DNA from: MGBC114844 sp910585855
Lineage (GTDB): Bacteria; Bacillota; Clostridia; Lachnospirales; Lachnospiraceae
NCBI GenBank assembly: GCA_965646165.1
Contig: CBFFYP010000053.1
Location: 1-34,245 of the forward strand
DNA: 34,245 nt
Direction: 5' to 3'
Of this stretch, positions 15,746-24,283 are shown one piece after another (position 1 is the stretch's first letter; the number at the start of each line of letters is the position of its first letter). The notes below the pieces were generated by a model. It had not been told where the DNA came from. It did not search any database and saw only the letters and a program-made list of their open reading frames with translations. The position numbers were made by a program, and so were the translations under genes.

Positions 15746-17341
15746 ATGGAAACAGTTCGATTTGATGAGTTAAATATTGCAGAACCGATTTTACATGCAA
15801 TTACAGATATGGGATTTGAAGAAGCAACACCGATTCAGGTAAAGGCGATTCCGATTGAGATGACAGGGGTAGATGTATTGGGGCAGGCACAGACCGGTAC
15901 TGGCAAGACAGCGGCTTTTGCGATTCCGCTTTTACAAAAGATTAATCCAAAGGAAAAAAAACTTCAGTCTGTGGTACTTTGTCCAACCAGAGAGTTAGCA
16001 ATTCAGGTAGCGGATGAAATTCGACATTTGGCAAAATATCTGCATGGAGTAAAGGTGCTTCCGATTTATGGAGGACAGGATATTGTAAAGCAGATTCGTT
16101 CTTTAAAGGCAGGAACACAGATTATGATTGGAACACCGGGACGGGTAATGGATCATATGCGGCGAAAGACAGTAAAGTTTGATCATATACATACTGTGAT
16201 TTTGGATGAAGCGGATGAGATGCTGAATATGGGATTTCGGGAAGATATTGAAACAATTTTAAAAGATGTCCCAAAAGAACGGCAGACCATTTTATTTTCT
16301 GCTACTATGCCAAAACCGATTTTGGAAATAGCAGGAGAGTATCAAAGGGATGCACAGTTGATTAAGGTAGTGAAAAAGGAATTGACTGTAGCAAATATTG
16401 AACAATATTATTATGAAGTAAAACAAAAGAATAAGGATGAAGTGCTTTCAAGGCTGTTAGATATCTATAATCCAAAACTTTCGCTGGTTTTTTGTAATAC
16501 AAAGAAAAAGGTAGACGAATTGGTGGAAGTGCTGCAAAATAGAGGATATTTTGCAGAAGGGCTGCATGGAGATTTAAAACAGTCCCAGCGGGATCGGGTA
16601 ATGAATGGATTCCGCAATGGAAAGACAGAGATTTTGGTAGCTACGGATGTAGCAGCACGTGGGATAGACGTAGAGGATGTGGAAGCCGTATTTAATTATG
16701 ATTTGCCGCAGGATGACGAATACTATGTGCATCGAATCGGACGAACTGGGCGAGCCGGACGAACCGGAATGGCATTTTCATTTGTTGTAGGAAAAGAGGC
16801 TTATAAGCTGCGGGATATTATGAAGTATTGTAAGACAAAGATTGTACTGCAAAGAGTTCCTTCTTTAAATGATGTGGTCAATACGAAGTATGATAAAATT
16901 ATGGATCAGGTGCGAAATATGATTCAGGAGGAGGACTTGACTTTTGCAGTTGAAATGTTAGAAAAACGGCTGAATGAGGAGGATTTTACTGCACTGGATA
17001 TGGCAGCAGCACTGTTTCAGATGGCACTTGGAACAGAGAATACGGAAGGGTATGATGCAATCGGAGAATATTCGGATTTTGGAGATACCGGAGCAGAGGA
17101 AGGGATGGTACGATTGTTTATCAACATTGGAAAAAAACAAAATGTCCGTCCGGGAGATATTCTTGGTGCAATTACAGGAGAAACTGGAATACCGGGCAGA
17201 TTGGTTGGAACGATTGATATGTACGACCGTTATACTTTTGTAGAAGTACCCAGAGAACATGCAAAAGATGTACTGCAGGCAATGCAGAATGCAAAGATTA
17301 AAGGAAAATCAATTAATATTGAACCAGCAAACCGAAAGTAG
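15746..17341 (+). CDS. DEAD-box RNA helicase with DbpA-type RNA-binding domain
   Basis: The 531-aa ATP-dependent RNA helicase is likely used in RNA turnover or ribosome assembly. Helicase motifs in order: Q motif (GFEEATPIQ, ~23-31), Walker A AQTGTGKT (~47-54), PTRELA (~81-86), GG (~111), TPGR (~131-134), DEAD (~154-157), SAT (~185-187), ATDVAARGIDV (~300-310) and HRIGRTGRAG (~330-339). The C-terminus (residues ~455-528, MVRLFINIGKKQ...) is a DbpA/CsdA-type RRM-like domain, which in DbpA and YxiN confers binding to 23S rRNA. The start is preceded by GGAAGGCGGAAAGAA. It converges with the MerR-type gene. Confidence 0.95.
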   Translation: METVRFDELNIAEPILHAITDMGFEEATPIQVKAIPIEMTGVDVLGQAQTGTGKTAAFAIPLLQKINPKEKKLQSVVLCPTRELAIQVADEIRHLAKYLHGVKVLPIYGGQDIVKQIRSLKAGTQIMIGTPGRVMDHMRRKTVKFDHIHTVILDEADEMLNMGFREDIETILKDVPKERQTILFSATMPKPILEIAGEYQRDAQLIKVVKKELTVANIEQYYYEVKQKNKDEVLSRLLDIYNPKLSLVFCNTKKKVDELVEVLQNRGYFAEGLHGDLKQSQRDRVMNGFRNGKTEILVATDVAARGIDVEDVEAVFNYDLPQDDEYYVHRIGRTGRAGRTGMAFSFVVGKEAYKLRDIMKYCKTKIVLQRVPSLNDVVNTKYDKIMDQVRNMIQEEDLTFAVEMLEKRLNEEDFTALDMAAALFQMALGTENTEGYDAIGEYSDFGDTGAEEGMVRLFINIGKKQNVRPGDILGAITGETGIPGRLVGTIDMYDRYTFVEVPREHAKDVLQAMQNAKIKGKSINIEPANRK

Positions 17342-17377
17342 GGATTTTATAAGTTTATTTTGCCGGAAATGATAATC

Positions 17378-17413
17378 AAGAGGGAAGTCTGCTTTTTTGT
17401 AGACTTCCCTCTT
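17378..17413. terminator. Shared stem-loop between convergent genes
   Basis: AAGAGGGAAGTCT (17378-17390) pairs perfectly with AGACTTCCCTCTT (17401-17413). The loop contains a T-run. Its place between the convergent helicase and MerR-type genes suggests a bidirectional terminator. Confidence 0.75.
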
Positions 17414-17448
17414 AATTTCATTTTTGGCGTTTACGTGAAAAGAAATAA

Positions 17449-18147
17449 TTACTTTTTTCTTCTGCCGAATAAGCTTCTCTTTTTTTTAACAGGTTTTTCA
17501 TAGGTAGGGAATTCACTGGTTACGGCTGTTTCCATACGTTCTTTCTGTACTGCACGGATCGTTTCGTCTAATTTTTTAAAGCGCAGTTCTTCTCGTTCCT
17601 CGTTTGTGCGCATAAGATAGTCCACTTGTTTTAAGACAGTATTACTGATGCGATCTTCAATATTTTGTTCTAGTTCCTGATTGTTTTGTTTTACTGCATT
17701 AGCAACAATTTCGGTAAGAATAACTTGAAACTGCTGCATTTTTTCTTTGCTGTTTGTATGGATAATAGGCGTGATTTCCGGTTCTTGAGAAGAAGAAGGG
17801 ATTTCCTGCATAGAAAGGATGGCAGTAGAGGGGTCTTCTAGAAGATGTTCTTCTTCCATTACTTTATTGTTTAGCTCGTCCTTTCTTTTTAAAACGACAT
17901 CTAAGATATTGTCATCTGCATCCTGTAAGTCAGGCAGAATCATTTTAATAGCTTTTAATTGGAAACCTTGTTCTTTTAAGTACTTCACATTCTTTAGAAG
18001 GTTAATATTTTTGTCGGTATAGTAACGATGTCCCATTTCATTGCGGGGAATTTCTAAACTAAGTTCATCTTCCCAGTATCGCAGTACATGTGCTTCTACT
18101 TCAACTTGTTTTGAAGCGTCTGAGATAATATATCGTTTTTCTGACAT
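17449..18147 (-). CDS. MerR-like DNA-binding protein with coiled-coil tail
   Basis: The 232-aa protein starts with a MerR-type winged helix (residues ~5-70: ISDASKQVEVEAHVLRYWED, then GHRYYTDKNINLLKNVKYLKEQG). A long charged, probably coiled-coil region covers ~85-210, and the tail is very basic (KKKRSLFGRRKK). It lacks the metal- or drug-binding C-terminus of classical MerR. The layout recalls MerR-headed chromosome-organisation proteins such as RacA, but identity is not established. The basic tail could contact nucleic acid or membrane. The start has the strong site AAGGAGGCGGCAT. Confidence 0.85.
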   Translation of the reverse strand: MSEKRYIISDASKQVEVEAHVLRYWEDELSLEIPRNEMGHRYYTDKNINLLKNVKYLKEQGFQLKAIKMILPDLQDADDNILDVVLKRKDELNNKVMEEEHLLEDPSTAILSMQEIPSSSQEPEITPIIHTNSKEKMQQFQVILTEIVANAVKQNNQELEQNIEDRISNTVLKQVDYLMRTNEEREELRFKKLDETIRAVQKERMETAVTSEFPTYEKPVKKKRSLFGRRKK

Positions 18148-18333
18148 ATGCCGCCTCCTTACTCTTCTGTTCTTCTACCGCCTGTCCCATTTGGTAAAGA
18201 GCAGAATATACTTCTTAACTCTATTTTAACATGAAAAGAATGGAATACAAGAAAAGCTAATCGTAAAAAAGCGACATTCTCTGACAATAGAAGTAGAAGC
18301 TTCATACGTTTAACTTGACTTATAAATCGAAGG

Positions 18334-18492
18334 GGACGCTGAAATTAAAAGGAAGGTCTATTCCGAATCCGCTTGCGCTTAGCATTTCCTATTTTCTCAT
18401 AGCGGACACCAAGATGCTAAAACACAGCAACACAGCGTCTAAGTGACAGGAAATGATGACTTTTCATAGACCTTCCTTCGATTTTGGCGTCC
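18334..18492. repeat. Family A single unit with two outer-type ends (A3)
   Basis: The left end is GGACGC (18334-18339) and the right end is GGCGTCC (18486-18492), so both termini are of the outer type; no GGCTGT inner end exists. Basal stem 18342-18360 pairs with 18467-18485 with a two-base interruption. The apical loop is expanded (AACACAGCAACAC), as in A1. It lies between the divergent MerR-type promoter region and the ferredoxin 3' region. Confidence 0.78.
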
Positions 18493-18550
18493 TTTCTGAG
18501 AAAGCTTACCTTTTGTTATGGGAAGTTTTATAAGGGAATTAGATTTGTGT

Positions 18551-18617
18551 ACATAAAAAAGAAGCCATTCTATTAATTAATGATAGGAATGACTTAAATA
18601 AAAATGACTTCTTTTTT
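18551..18617. terminator. Bidirectional terminator-like hairpin
   Basis: AAAAAAGAAGCCATT pairs with AATGACTTCTTTTTT (one mismatch), giving T-runs on both strands. It could end ferredoxin transcription on the minus strand. Confidence 0.7.
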
Positions 18618-18864
18618 ATGCACGCAAGCAGTCAGTAGACACTTCGTGTACGAGTAGGGGAAATCTCTTTTCCTGTTTGACTGCACACACCAGATGCAGA
18701 CATACTGCCAGAGTGGAGTGTAGGCAGTGCATAAACAGAGGAGTATTTCCTTACTCCATTGTACAGAAACGTATAAGGAAGTTGGGATGTTGATAAAGTA
18801 TACGTTTCATGTAGGGAGTAAAGAGAAAAATTTTCCTACTACTCGGTTGTTTTGGTAATGCGAA
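18618..18864 (-). other. Structured 3' region of the ferredoxin gene
   Basis: No gene is seen. Several inverted repeats occur: GCAGTCA with TGACTGC, enclosing GGGGAAA/TTTTCC; ACTGCC with GGCAGT; GGAGTA with TACTCC; and a perfect 10-bp pair GAAACGTATA (18766-18775) with TATACGTTTC (18799-18808). On the minus strand these follow the ferredoxin stop codon. They may be 3' mRNA structure or a small RNA; I cannot decide. Confidence 0.35.
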
Positions 18865-19032
18865 TTAAAGTTCGATAGATCCTGTAGGACATGCTGCTGC
18901 GCAAGCACCACATTCGATACAAGAATCTGCATTGATTTCATACTTGCCATCTCCTTGAGAAATAGCACCAACCGGACATTCGCCTTCGCAAGAACCGCAA
19001 GATACACAACCATCGTTAATCTTATATGCCAT
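18865..19032 (-). CDS. Clostridial-type 2[4Fe-4S] ferredoxin
   Basis: The 55-aa electron carrier has two CxxCxxCxxxC clusters: Cys9/12/15/19 (CVSCGSCEGEC) and CIECGACAAAC (~36-46), the second followed by P as usual. This is the small low-potential ferredoxin that links pyruvate:ferredoxin oxidoreductase, hydrogenase and related enzymes in anaerobes. The start at 19032 is preceded by AAGGAGGATTTGTACA; a longer in-frame extension upstream lacks family support. It stands alone, facing away from the serS leader. Confidence 0.97.
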   Translation of the reverse strand: MAYKINDGCVSCGSCEGECPVGAISQGDGKYEINADSCIECGACAAACPTGSIEL

Positions 19033-19214
19033 TGTACAAATCCTCCTTCTTTTATAGTATACATCTTTAATTAGATATATAGGTATTCTAATACAAAATC
19101 GAAAAATATACAAGTAAAAAATAGTGGAAATGGAAGAATAATTTATAAATGGAGAAAGGGGTTGGAAAAATGGCAGAAAATCTGCTGTTTTTTGGGATTT
19201 TATCAAAAAGAGGG

Positions 19215-19243
19215 TTGCATATAAAAAGAGATTATGTTATAGT
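19215..19243 (+). promoter_or_regulatory. Promoter of the serS leader
   Basis: TTGCAT (19215-19220) and TATAGT (19238-19243) are spaced by 17 bp, immediately before the T-box leader. Confidence 0.7.
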
Positions 19244-19245
19244 AA

Positions 19246-19493
19246 ATGGCAATAAAACAAAACAGCAATGAGAAAAGCTACGATTCGAATACTCTTTCAG
19301 AGAGCCGGTGGATGGTGAGAACCGGTAAGAGCAGGGGTCTTTCCACTTTTTTAGCTGGCAGTGAAAGCTGCGGGGTAGTATCCTATATCATACTATTTAA
19401 GAGGCTTAATGGATTTTTTAAGCAAATTGGGTGGCAACGCGGATTCCTTTCGTCCCATGTGATGACAACATGGAGAAAGGAATTTTTTTGTTG
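19246..19493 (+). promoter_or_regulatory. T-box leader upstream of serS
   Basis: Stem I motifs (CAGAGAGCCGGTGGATGGTGAGAACCGG split across about 19297-19326) precede the T-box sequence TTGGGTGGCAACGCGG (19428-19442). A terminator follows: ATTCCTTTCGTCCCATGT (19443-19460) pairs with ACATGGAGAAAGGAAT (19468-19483), then seven T. With serS downstream the ligand should be uncharged tRNA-Ser. I have not assigned the specifier codon. Confidence 0.92.
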
Positions 19494-19559
19494 GGATTGA
19501 CAGTTAGATGAAATCATTTTTGCTGTTTTGTTGTTTTGTATAGAAATGGAGGAAAGAAT

Positions 19560-20837
19560 ATGTTGGATTTGAAGTTTGTTCGAGAGAATCCTGAGATTGT
19601 AAAACAGAATATTAAAAATAAATTTCAGGATAAAAAACTGCCGCTTGTAGATGAGGTAATCGCTCTAGATGCAGAAAACCGTATGACACAAAAAGAGGCA
19701 GATGCCTTGAGAAATGAGAGGAATAAGTATTCAAAGCAGATTGGGGCATTGATGGGGCAGGGAAAGAAAGAGGAAGCAGAAGAGATGAAAAAGAAAGTAA
19801 CTGCTGAATCAGAACGCTTGGCTGCATTGGAGGAGAAAGAAAATGATCTGCAGGAAAAGATTAAAAAGATTATGATGGTAATTCCAAATATTATCGATCC
19901 AAGTGTTCCAATTGGAAAAGATGACAGTGAAAATGTAGAGGTACAGAGATTTGGAGAGCCGGTTGTGCCGAAATTTGAAGTGCCTTATCATACAGAGATT
20001 ATGGAAAAGCTTCATGGGATTGATTTGGACAGTGCCAGAAAGGTAGCGGGAAATGGATTCTATTATTTAATGGGGGATATTGCAAGACTGCACAGTGCAG
20101 TAATTGCCTATGCAAGAGATTTTATGATTGACAGAGGATTTACTTACTGTGTGCCTCCTTTTATGATTCGAAGTGATGTAGTGACAGGGGTAATGAGTTT
20201 TGACGAGATGGATGCGATGATGTATAAAATTGAAGGAGAAGATTTGTATCTGATTGGGACAAGTGAACATTCTATGATTGGAAAGTTTATTGATACCATT
20301 ATTCCAGAGGAAAAGCTGCCTCAGACATTGACAAGTTATTCTCCTTGTTTTCGAAAGGAAAAGGGAGCACATGGGATTGAAGAGAGAGGAGTTTATCGGA
20401 TTCATCAGTTTGAAAAGCAGGAAATGATTGTAGTGTGCAAACCAAAAGACAGTAAGATGTGGTTTGATAAATTGTGGCAGAATACGGTGGATTTATTCCG
20501 GTCATTGGATATTCCGGTTCGGACGTTGGAGTGCTGTTCTGGGGATTTGGCAGATTTAAAGGTGAAATCGGTAGATATTGAAGCTTGGTCTCCTCGGCAG
20601 AAGAAGTATTTTGAGGTGGGAAGCTGTTCGAATCTTGGAGATGCACAGGCACGAAGATTAAAGATACGAGTAGCTGGGGAAGATGGAAAGTATTTTGCTC
20701 ATACTTTAAATAATACGGTAGTAGCACCTCCTAGGATGCTGATTGCATTTTTGGAGAATAATTTAAGAGAAGATGGTTCTGTTCAGATACCGGAAGTACT
20801 TCGAGGGTATATGGGGGGGAAAAGTGAGATAAAATAA
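19560..20837 (+). CDS. serS: Seryl-tRNA synthetase
   Basis: The 425-aa class II synthetase charges tRNA-Ser with serine. The N-terminal ~100 residues are the long antiparallel coiled coil that grips the tRNA variable arm (LGALM... charged heptads). The catalytic core shows the serine-binding TSEHS (~234-238), motif 2 CFRKEKGAHG...RIHQFEKQE (~262-285) and motif 3 NNTVVAPPRMLIAFLENN (~383-400). The motif 3 sequence departs from the common NGSGLAVGR form, as in the subset of SerRS seen in Clostridia. The start ATG 19560 has GGAGGAAAGAAT; an open frame 8 codons longer begins before this site and is not favoured. Element B3 follows 33 bp after the stop. Confidence 0.96.
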   Translation: MLDLKFVRENPEIVKQNIKNKFQDKKLPLVDEVIALDAENRMTQKEADALRNERNKYSKQIGALMGQGKKEEAEEMKKKVTAESERLAALEEKENDLQEKIKKIMMVIPNIIDPSVPIGKDDSENVEVQRFGEPVVPKFEVPYHTEIMEKLHGIDLDSARKVAGNGFYYLMGDIARLHSAVIAYARDFMIDRGFTYCVPPFMIRSDVVTGVMSFDEMDAMMYKIEGEDLYLIGTSEHSMIGKFIDTIIPEEKLPQTLTSYSPCFRKEKGAHGIEERGVYRIHQFEKQEMIVVCKPKDSKMWFDKLWQNTVDLFRSLDIPVRTLECCSGDLADLKVKSVDIEAWSPRQKKYFEVGSCSNLGDAQARRLKIRVAGEDGKYFAHTLNNTVVAPPRMLIAFLENNLREDGSVQIPEVLRGYMGGKSEIK

Positions 20838-20870
20838 TTGTGTCTGGAGGGGATGGTTATCCTTTCACCG

Positions 20871-21622
20871 GACGCCAGAGGCGGTTTGCTCCTGTCCTTT
20901 GCCTGCTCCGCTCCAAACGGTAAGAAAGTCTAGGGCTTCTGATTTCGGTTCATCCAACCGGACGAACCGGGGCGCAATTCGCCCTCACCACAGCCGAAAC
21001 GAGACAAGTGTAAGGAAGGATCTTACCAACCATAAAACATCCTCTTCCCTATCCTCCGGGCTAAACACGCCCCTTTTTTTGCATACCCTGCATAGAAGCA
21101 GGATATGCAAAAAATTCTGGTGCTTCCACAGAAGCCCAAGACTTTCTAACCGTTCTCCGAAGTCGCTGGCAAAGGACAGGAGCAAACCGCCTCTCGCTGT
21201 TGATTGAATAGTGGTAGAAATTATATTTTATTACAGAACAAGTTTTCCGCAAAGGTTAGATACCATTCTTTTTTGTTCCGGGGTCAAGAAACAGCCAGAT
21301 TCGAAAACGGTGGGTAGCCTGCAGTGACTTTGGAAAAAAGTTAGAAGTTCTTGGACTTCTGCTCGAAAACCTAAGATTTTTTTCACATCCTGCTTCTATG
21401 CAGGGTGTGAAAAAAAAGGGGCGTGTTTAGCCCGGATGATAGGAAAGAGATATCTTATGGCTGGGAAAATCTTTCCTTACACCCGTTTCGTTTCGGTTGT
21501 TATGAGGGCGAATTGCGCCCCGGTCTGTCTGGTTGGGGAAAGGAAAAGGCAGAAGTCTTAGAACTTCTTGCTTTTTGGAAACCGGAACAGCAGGCTACCC
21601 ACCGTTTTCGAATCTGGCGTCC
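20871..21622. mobile_element. Complete family B inverted pair without cargo (B3)
   Basis: The outer ends are GGACGCCAGA (20871-20880) and TCTGGCGTCC (21613-21622). The left unit's basal stem 20878-20907 pairs with 21165-21194 (29 of 30). The right unit's stem 21297-21322 pairs perfectly with 21590-21615 (26 bp). The two units have different stem sequences (type I, AGAGGCGG; type II, AGATTCGAAAACGG). The 96-bp spacer 21195-21290 contains TTACAGAACAAG and TTCCGGGGTCAAGAAACAG and is shared with B1 and B4. Each unit has the internal T/A-flanked hairpin (CCTGCTTCTATGCAGG) and the GGGGCGTG...GGGCGAATTGCGCCCC segment. Confidence 0.8.
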
Positions 21623-21808
21623 TCTTCAAAATTTTGAAAACTCTAAAACGTTTTTATCTAATCTTCTTGTAAAATCAAAATTTTATCCTTTTTTAATTTT
21701 ATAAGTTTATCTTGGTGTTTTTCGTAGTTTTTCTATCTTATTTTTTGTATTTTATGTGTAGTGATTGTTTGAGTTTGTAAAAAATTTGTGGAGAAAAGAA
21801 GGTTATCA

Positions 21809-21838
21809 TTGTATAATCGTTTTAAGGTGTGCTATAAT
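21809..21838 (+). promoter_or_regulatory. Probable promoter of the yaaR operon
   Basis: TTGTAT (21809-21814) and TATAAT (21833-21838) have an 18-bp spacing, 59 bp before the yaaR start. Confidence 0.6.
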
Positions 21839-21896
21839 AAACAAGAAGTGTGCTTTCAGGCAGGAAGGTTTGAGAAAACTTCAGGAGGGGTATAGA

Positions 21897-22337
21897 TTGG
21901 AGATAAGAGTAAATGATATAATGCCGACAGTAAATACAGAGCCAGCGGCTCAGCCGGCACAAAATGATGAAAATTTTAAATTTACATTGGTTAGCAAAAT
22001 TTCGGAAACGGAACTTCAGGAAAAGCTAAGCGGGATGATGGCAGATATTGTAACGCAGGGAAATAAAATAAAAAAACATATGGATATACGTGATATGCGG
22101 CAGTATCGTGCATTGATTAAGAGTTTTATGAATGAGATTGTAAATCATTCTCATGCATTTTCTAGAGAAAATTTTTTGGATCGGCGGGGACGGCATAGGG
22201 TGTATGGAATTGTTCGTTTAGTGGATGAAAATTTGGATAAGCTGGCAGAGCAGTTGATTGCAGATGAAAAAGATGCAATGGGGATTTTAGCCACTGTGGA
22301 TGAAATTAAAGGATTAATTATGGATATTTTTCTATGA
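21897..22337 (+). CDS. yaaR: YaaR/DUF327 family protein
   Basis: The 146-aa protein matches Bacillus YaaR in length, character and gene position. After a Pro/Ala-rich N-terminus it is helical, with KFTLVSKISETELQEKLSGM (~30-50) and MRQYRALIKSFMNEIVN (~68-85) typical of the family. Its function is not established. I take TTG 21897 as the start: AGGAGGGG lies six bases upstream and the resulting length equals that of the Bacillus protein, whereas the longer frame begins before the promoter. It is the first gene of the conserved yaaR-holB-ricT-trmN6-rsmI run. The upstream tmk and yaaQ/darA of Bacillus are absent here. Confidence 0.82.
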   Translation: MEIRVNDIMPTVNTEPAAQPAQNDENFKFTLVSKISETELQEKLSGMMADIVTQGNKIKKHMDIRDMRQYRALIKSFMNEIVNHSHAFSRENFLDRRGRHRVYGIVRLVDENLDKLAEQLIADEKDAMGILATVDEIKGLIMDIFL

Positions 22338-22390
22338 AAAGAAAGGGCTAGTTAGGATAAAAGAACAGACGGGGAAAGGAAAATGTGGTT

Positions 22391-23383
22391 ATGGGCGGAT
22401 TTGAACGAGTGGTTGGACAGGAGCAGATAATCGAACATTTAAAAAATGCAGTAGAATATAAGAAGGTTTCCCATGCCTATATTTTTAGCGGAGAAGAAGG
22501 GACAGGGAAGAGGCTGTTGGCAGCAGCTTTTTCTCAGGCTTTGCAATGTAGTAAAGAAGGAAATCGACCTTGTGGAGAGTGTCCCTCTTGTATTCAGGCA
22601 GAGAGTGGAAATCAGCCAGATATTATCTGGGTAATGCATGAGAAGCCAACTAGTATTGGAGTGGAAGATATACGGGAGCAAGTTGTAGGTGATATACAGA
22701 TCCGACCTTACAGCAGCCCTTGGAAGATTTATATTATTGATGAGGCTGAAAAAATGACAGTGCAGGCGCAAAATACATTGTTAAAGACAATAGAAGAGCC
22801 TCCTTCTTATGGAGTGATTCTTCTTTTAACGACAAATGCAGATGCATTTCTTCCGACCATTTTGTCTAGATGTGTGACATTGCATTTAAAACCGGTAGAA
22901 AATAAGAAGATAAAGCAGTTTTTAATAAAAGAGATAGGAATTTCTGAAGATAAAGCTGAGCTTTGTGCGGCATTTGCACAGGGAAATGTTGGAAAGGCAG
23001 TGAGGCTGGCAAGTTCAGAGCGTTTTGAGGAGATGAAGGGACATGTAGTTCGGATTTTTCGAAATATAGGGACAATGGAGCTTTCAGAACTGTTTTCTGC
23101 ATTAAAAGAGTTAGAGCAGTTTAAGACAGATATTTATGATTATTTGGATCTTTCTTTGGTTTGGTTTCGTGATGTATTGCTTTTTAAAGTAACACATGAT
23201 GCCAATGTTCTGGTTTTTCGGGAGGAAGTGGCTGCTTTGCAGAAATATGCCAATCGAAGTTCTTATGAAGGATTAGAATGTATTATTACAGCGATTGATA
23301 AAGCCAAAATTCGGCTGCGGGCAAATGTAAATTTTGAATTGGCGATAGAGCTTATGCTGCTTACGATAAAGGAGAATTTGTAA
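22391..23383 (+). CDS. holB: DNA polymerase III delta' subunit
   Basis: The 330-aa clamp-loader subunit is of the AAA+ fold. Visible are RVVGQEQIIEHL (N-terminus), a Walker A-like loop GEEGTGKR (~34-41), the zinc module CSKEGNRPCGECPSC (~52-66), KIYIIDEAEKMTVQAQNTLL (~111-130, DEA in Walker B), EEPPS (~134-138) and the sensor LSRC (~156-159). It works with tau/gamma and delta to load the beta clamp at replication forks. The start is ATG 22391, with GTG 22385 as an alternative. The stop codon abuts the ricT start, indicating translational coupling. Confidence 0.95.
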   Translation: MGGFERVVGQEQIIEHLKNAVEYKKVSHAYIFSGEEGTGKRLLAAAFSQALQCSKEGNRPCGECPSCIQAESGNQPDIIWVMHEKPTSIGVEDIREQVVGDIQIRPYSSPWKIYIIDEAEKMTVQAQNTLLKTIEEPPSYGVILLLTTNADAFLPTILSRCVTLHLKPVENKKIKQFLIKEIGISEDKAELCAAFAQGNVGKAVRLASSERFEEMKGHVVRIFRNIGTMELSELFSALKELEQFKTDIYDYLDLSLVWFRDVLLFKVTHDANVLVFREEVAALQKYANRSSYEGLECIITAIDKAKIRLRANVNFELAIELMLLTIKENL

Positions 23384-24283
23384 ATGATAAGAGTAATAGG
23401 AGTCAGATTTCGCTCTGCGGGAAAGATTTATTTTTTTGATCCGGAAGATAAGCCTGTAGAAGTTGGAGATCATGTAATAGTAGAAACGGCTCGTGGAATG
23501 GAGTATGGACATGTAGTATTAGGTCCTAGGGATGTAGAAGAAGAAAAAGTCATTCAGCCGCTGAAGGCAGTTAATCGAATTGCCACACCAGAGGATGATG
23601 AAATAGAACGAATTAATAAAGAGAAAGAAAAAGAAGCATTTCAGATTTGCTTGGAAAAAATTCAAAAGCATCAGCTTGAGATGAAATTGATAGATGCAGA
23701 GTATACCTTTGATAATAATAAAGTTTTGTTTTATTTTACTGCAGACGGAAGAATTGATTTTCGGGAATTGGTAAAGGATTTGGCGGCGGTATTTAAAACA
23801 AGGATTGAACTGCGGCAGATTGGTGTAAGGGACGAAACAAAGATTGTCGGTGGAATCGGAATCTGCGGCAGAAGTCTTTGTTGTCATACTTTTTTGCCGG
23901 AATTTAATCCGGTATCCATTAAGATGGCAAAGGAACAGAATCTTTCTTTAAATCCTACCAAGATTTCTGGTGTATGCGGCAGGCTGATGTGCTGTCTAAA
24001 AAATGAAGAGGAAACCTATGAGGAACTAAACAGTAAGCTGCCTAATATGGGAGATTATGTCACAACAGAAGACGGGTTAAAGGGAGAAGTGCAAAGTGTA
24101 AGTGTGCTTCGGCAGTTAGTAAAAGTATTAGTAACAGTGGGGGATGAAAAAGAGCTTCGGGAGTATAAGGTAAGTCAGCTTCGGTTTAAACCAAAGCGGA
24201 AAAGGGAGAAGATGAATATTTCCGATGAAGAGTTAAAGGCATTGGAAGCACTTGAACGTAAGGAAGGAAATTCGAAATTATAA
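23384..24283 (+). CDS. ricT: PSP1/RicT (YaaT) family protein
   Basis: The 299-aa protein is of the PSP1 family. In Bacillus RicT forms a complex with RicA and RicF that carries [4Fe-4S] clusters and directs RNase Y processing; it also affects sporulation and competence. The family signature is clear: GGIGICGRSLCCHTFLP (~163-179) and SGVCGRLMCC (~198-207) supply Cys pairs for metal or cluster binding. A KOW-like strand region and a basic tail (FKPKRKREK) follow. The start codon directly follows the holB stop, and the stop overlaps the next ATG by one base (TAATG), so translation is probably coupled across three genes. Confidence 0.94.
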   Translation: MIRVIGVRFRSAGKIYFFDPEDKPVEVGDHVIVETARGMEYGHVVLGPRDVEEEKVIQPLKAVNRIATPEDDEIERINKEKEKEAFQICLEKIQKHQLEMKLIDAEYTFDNNKVLFYFTADGRIDFRELVKDLAAVFKTRIELRQIGVRDETKIVGGIGICGRSLCCHTFLPEFNPVSIKMAKEQNLSLNPTKISGVCGRLMCCLKNEEETYEELNSKLPNMGDYVTTEDGLKGEVQSVSVLRQLVKVLVTVGDEKELREYKVSQLRFKPKRKREKMNISDEELKALEALERKEGNSKL

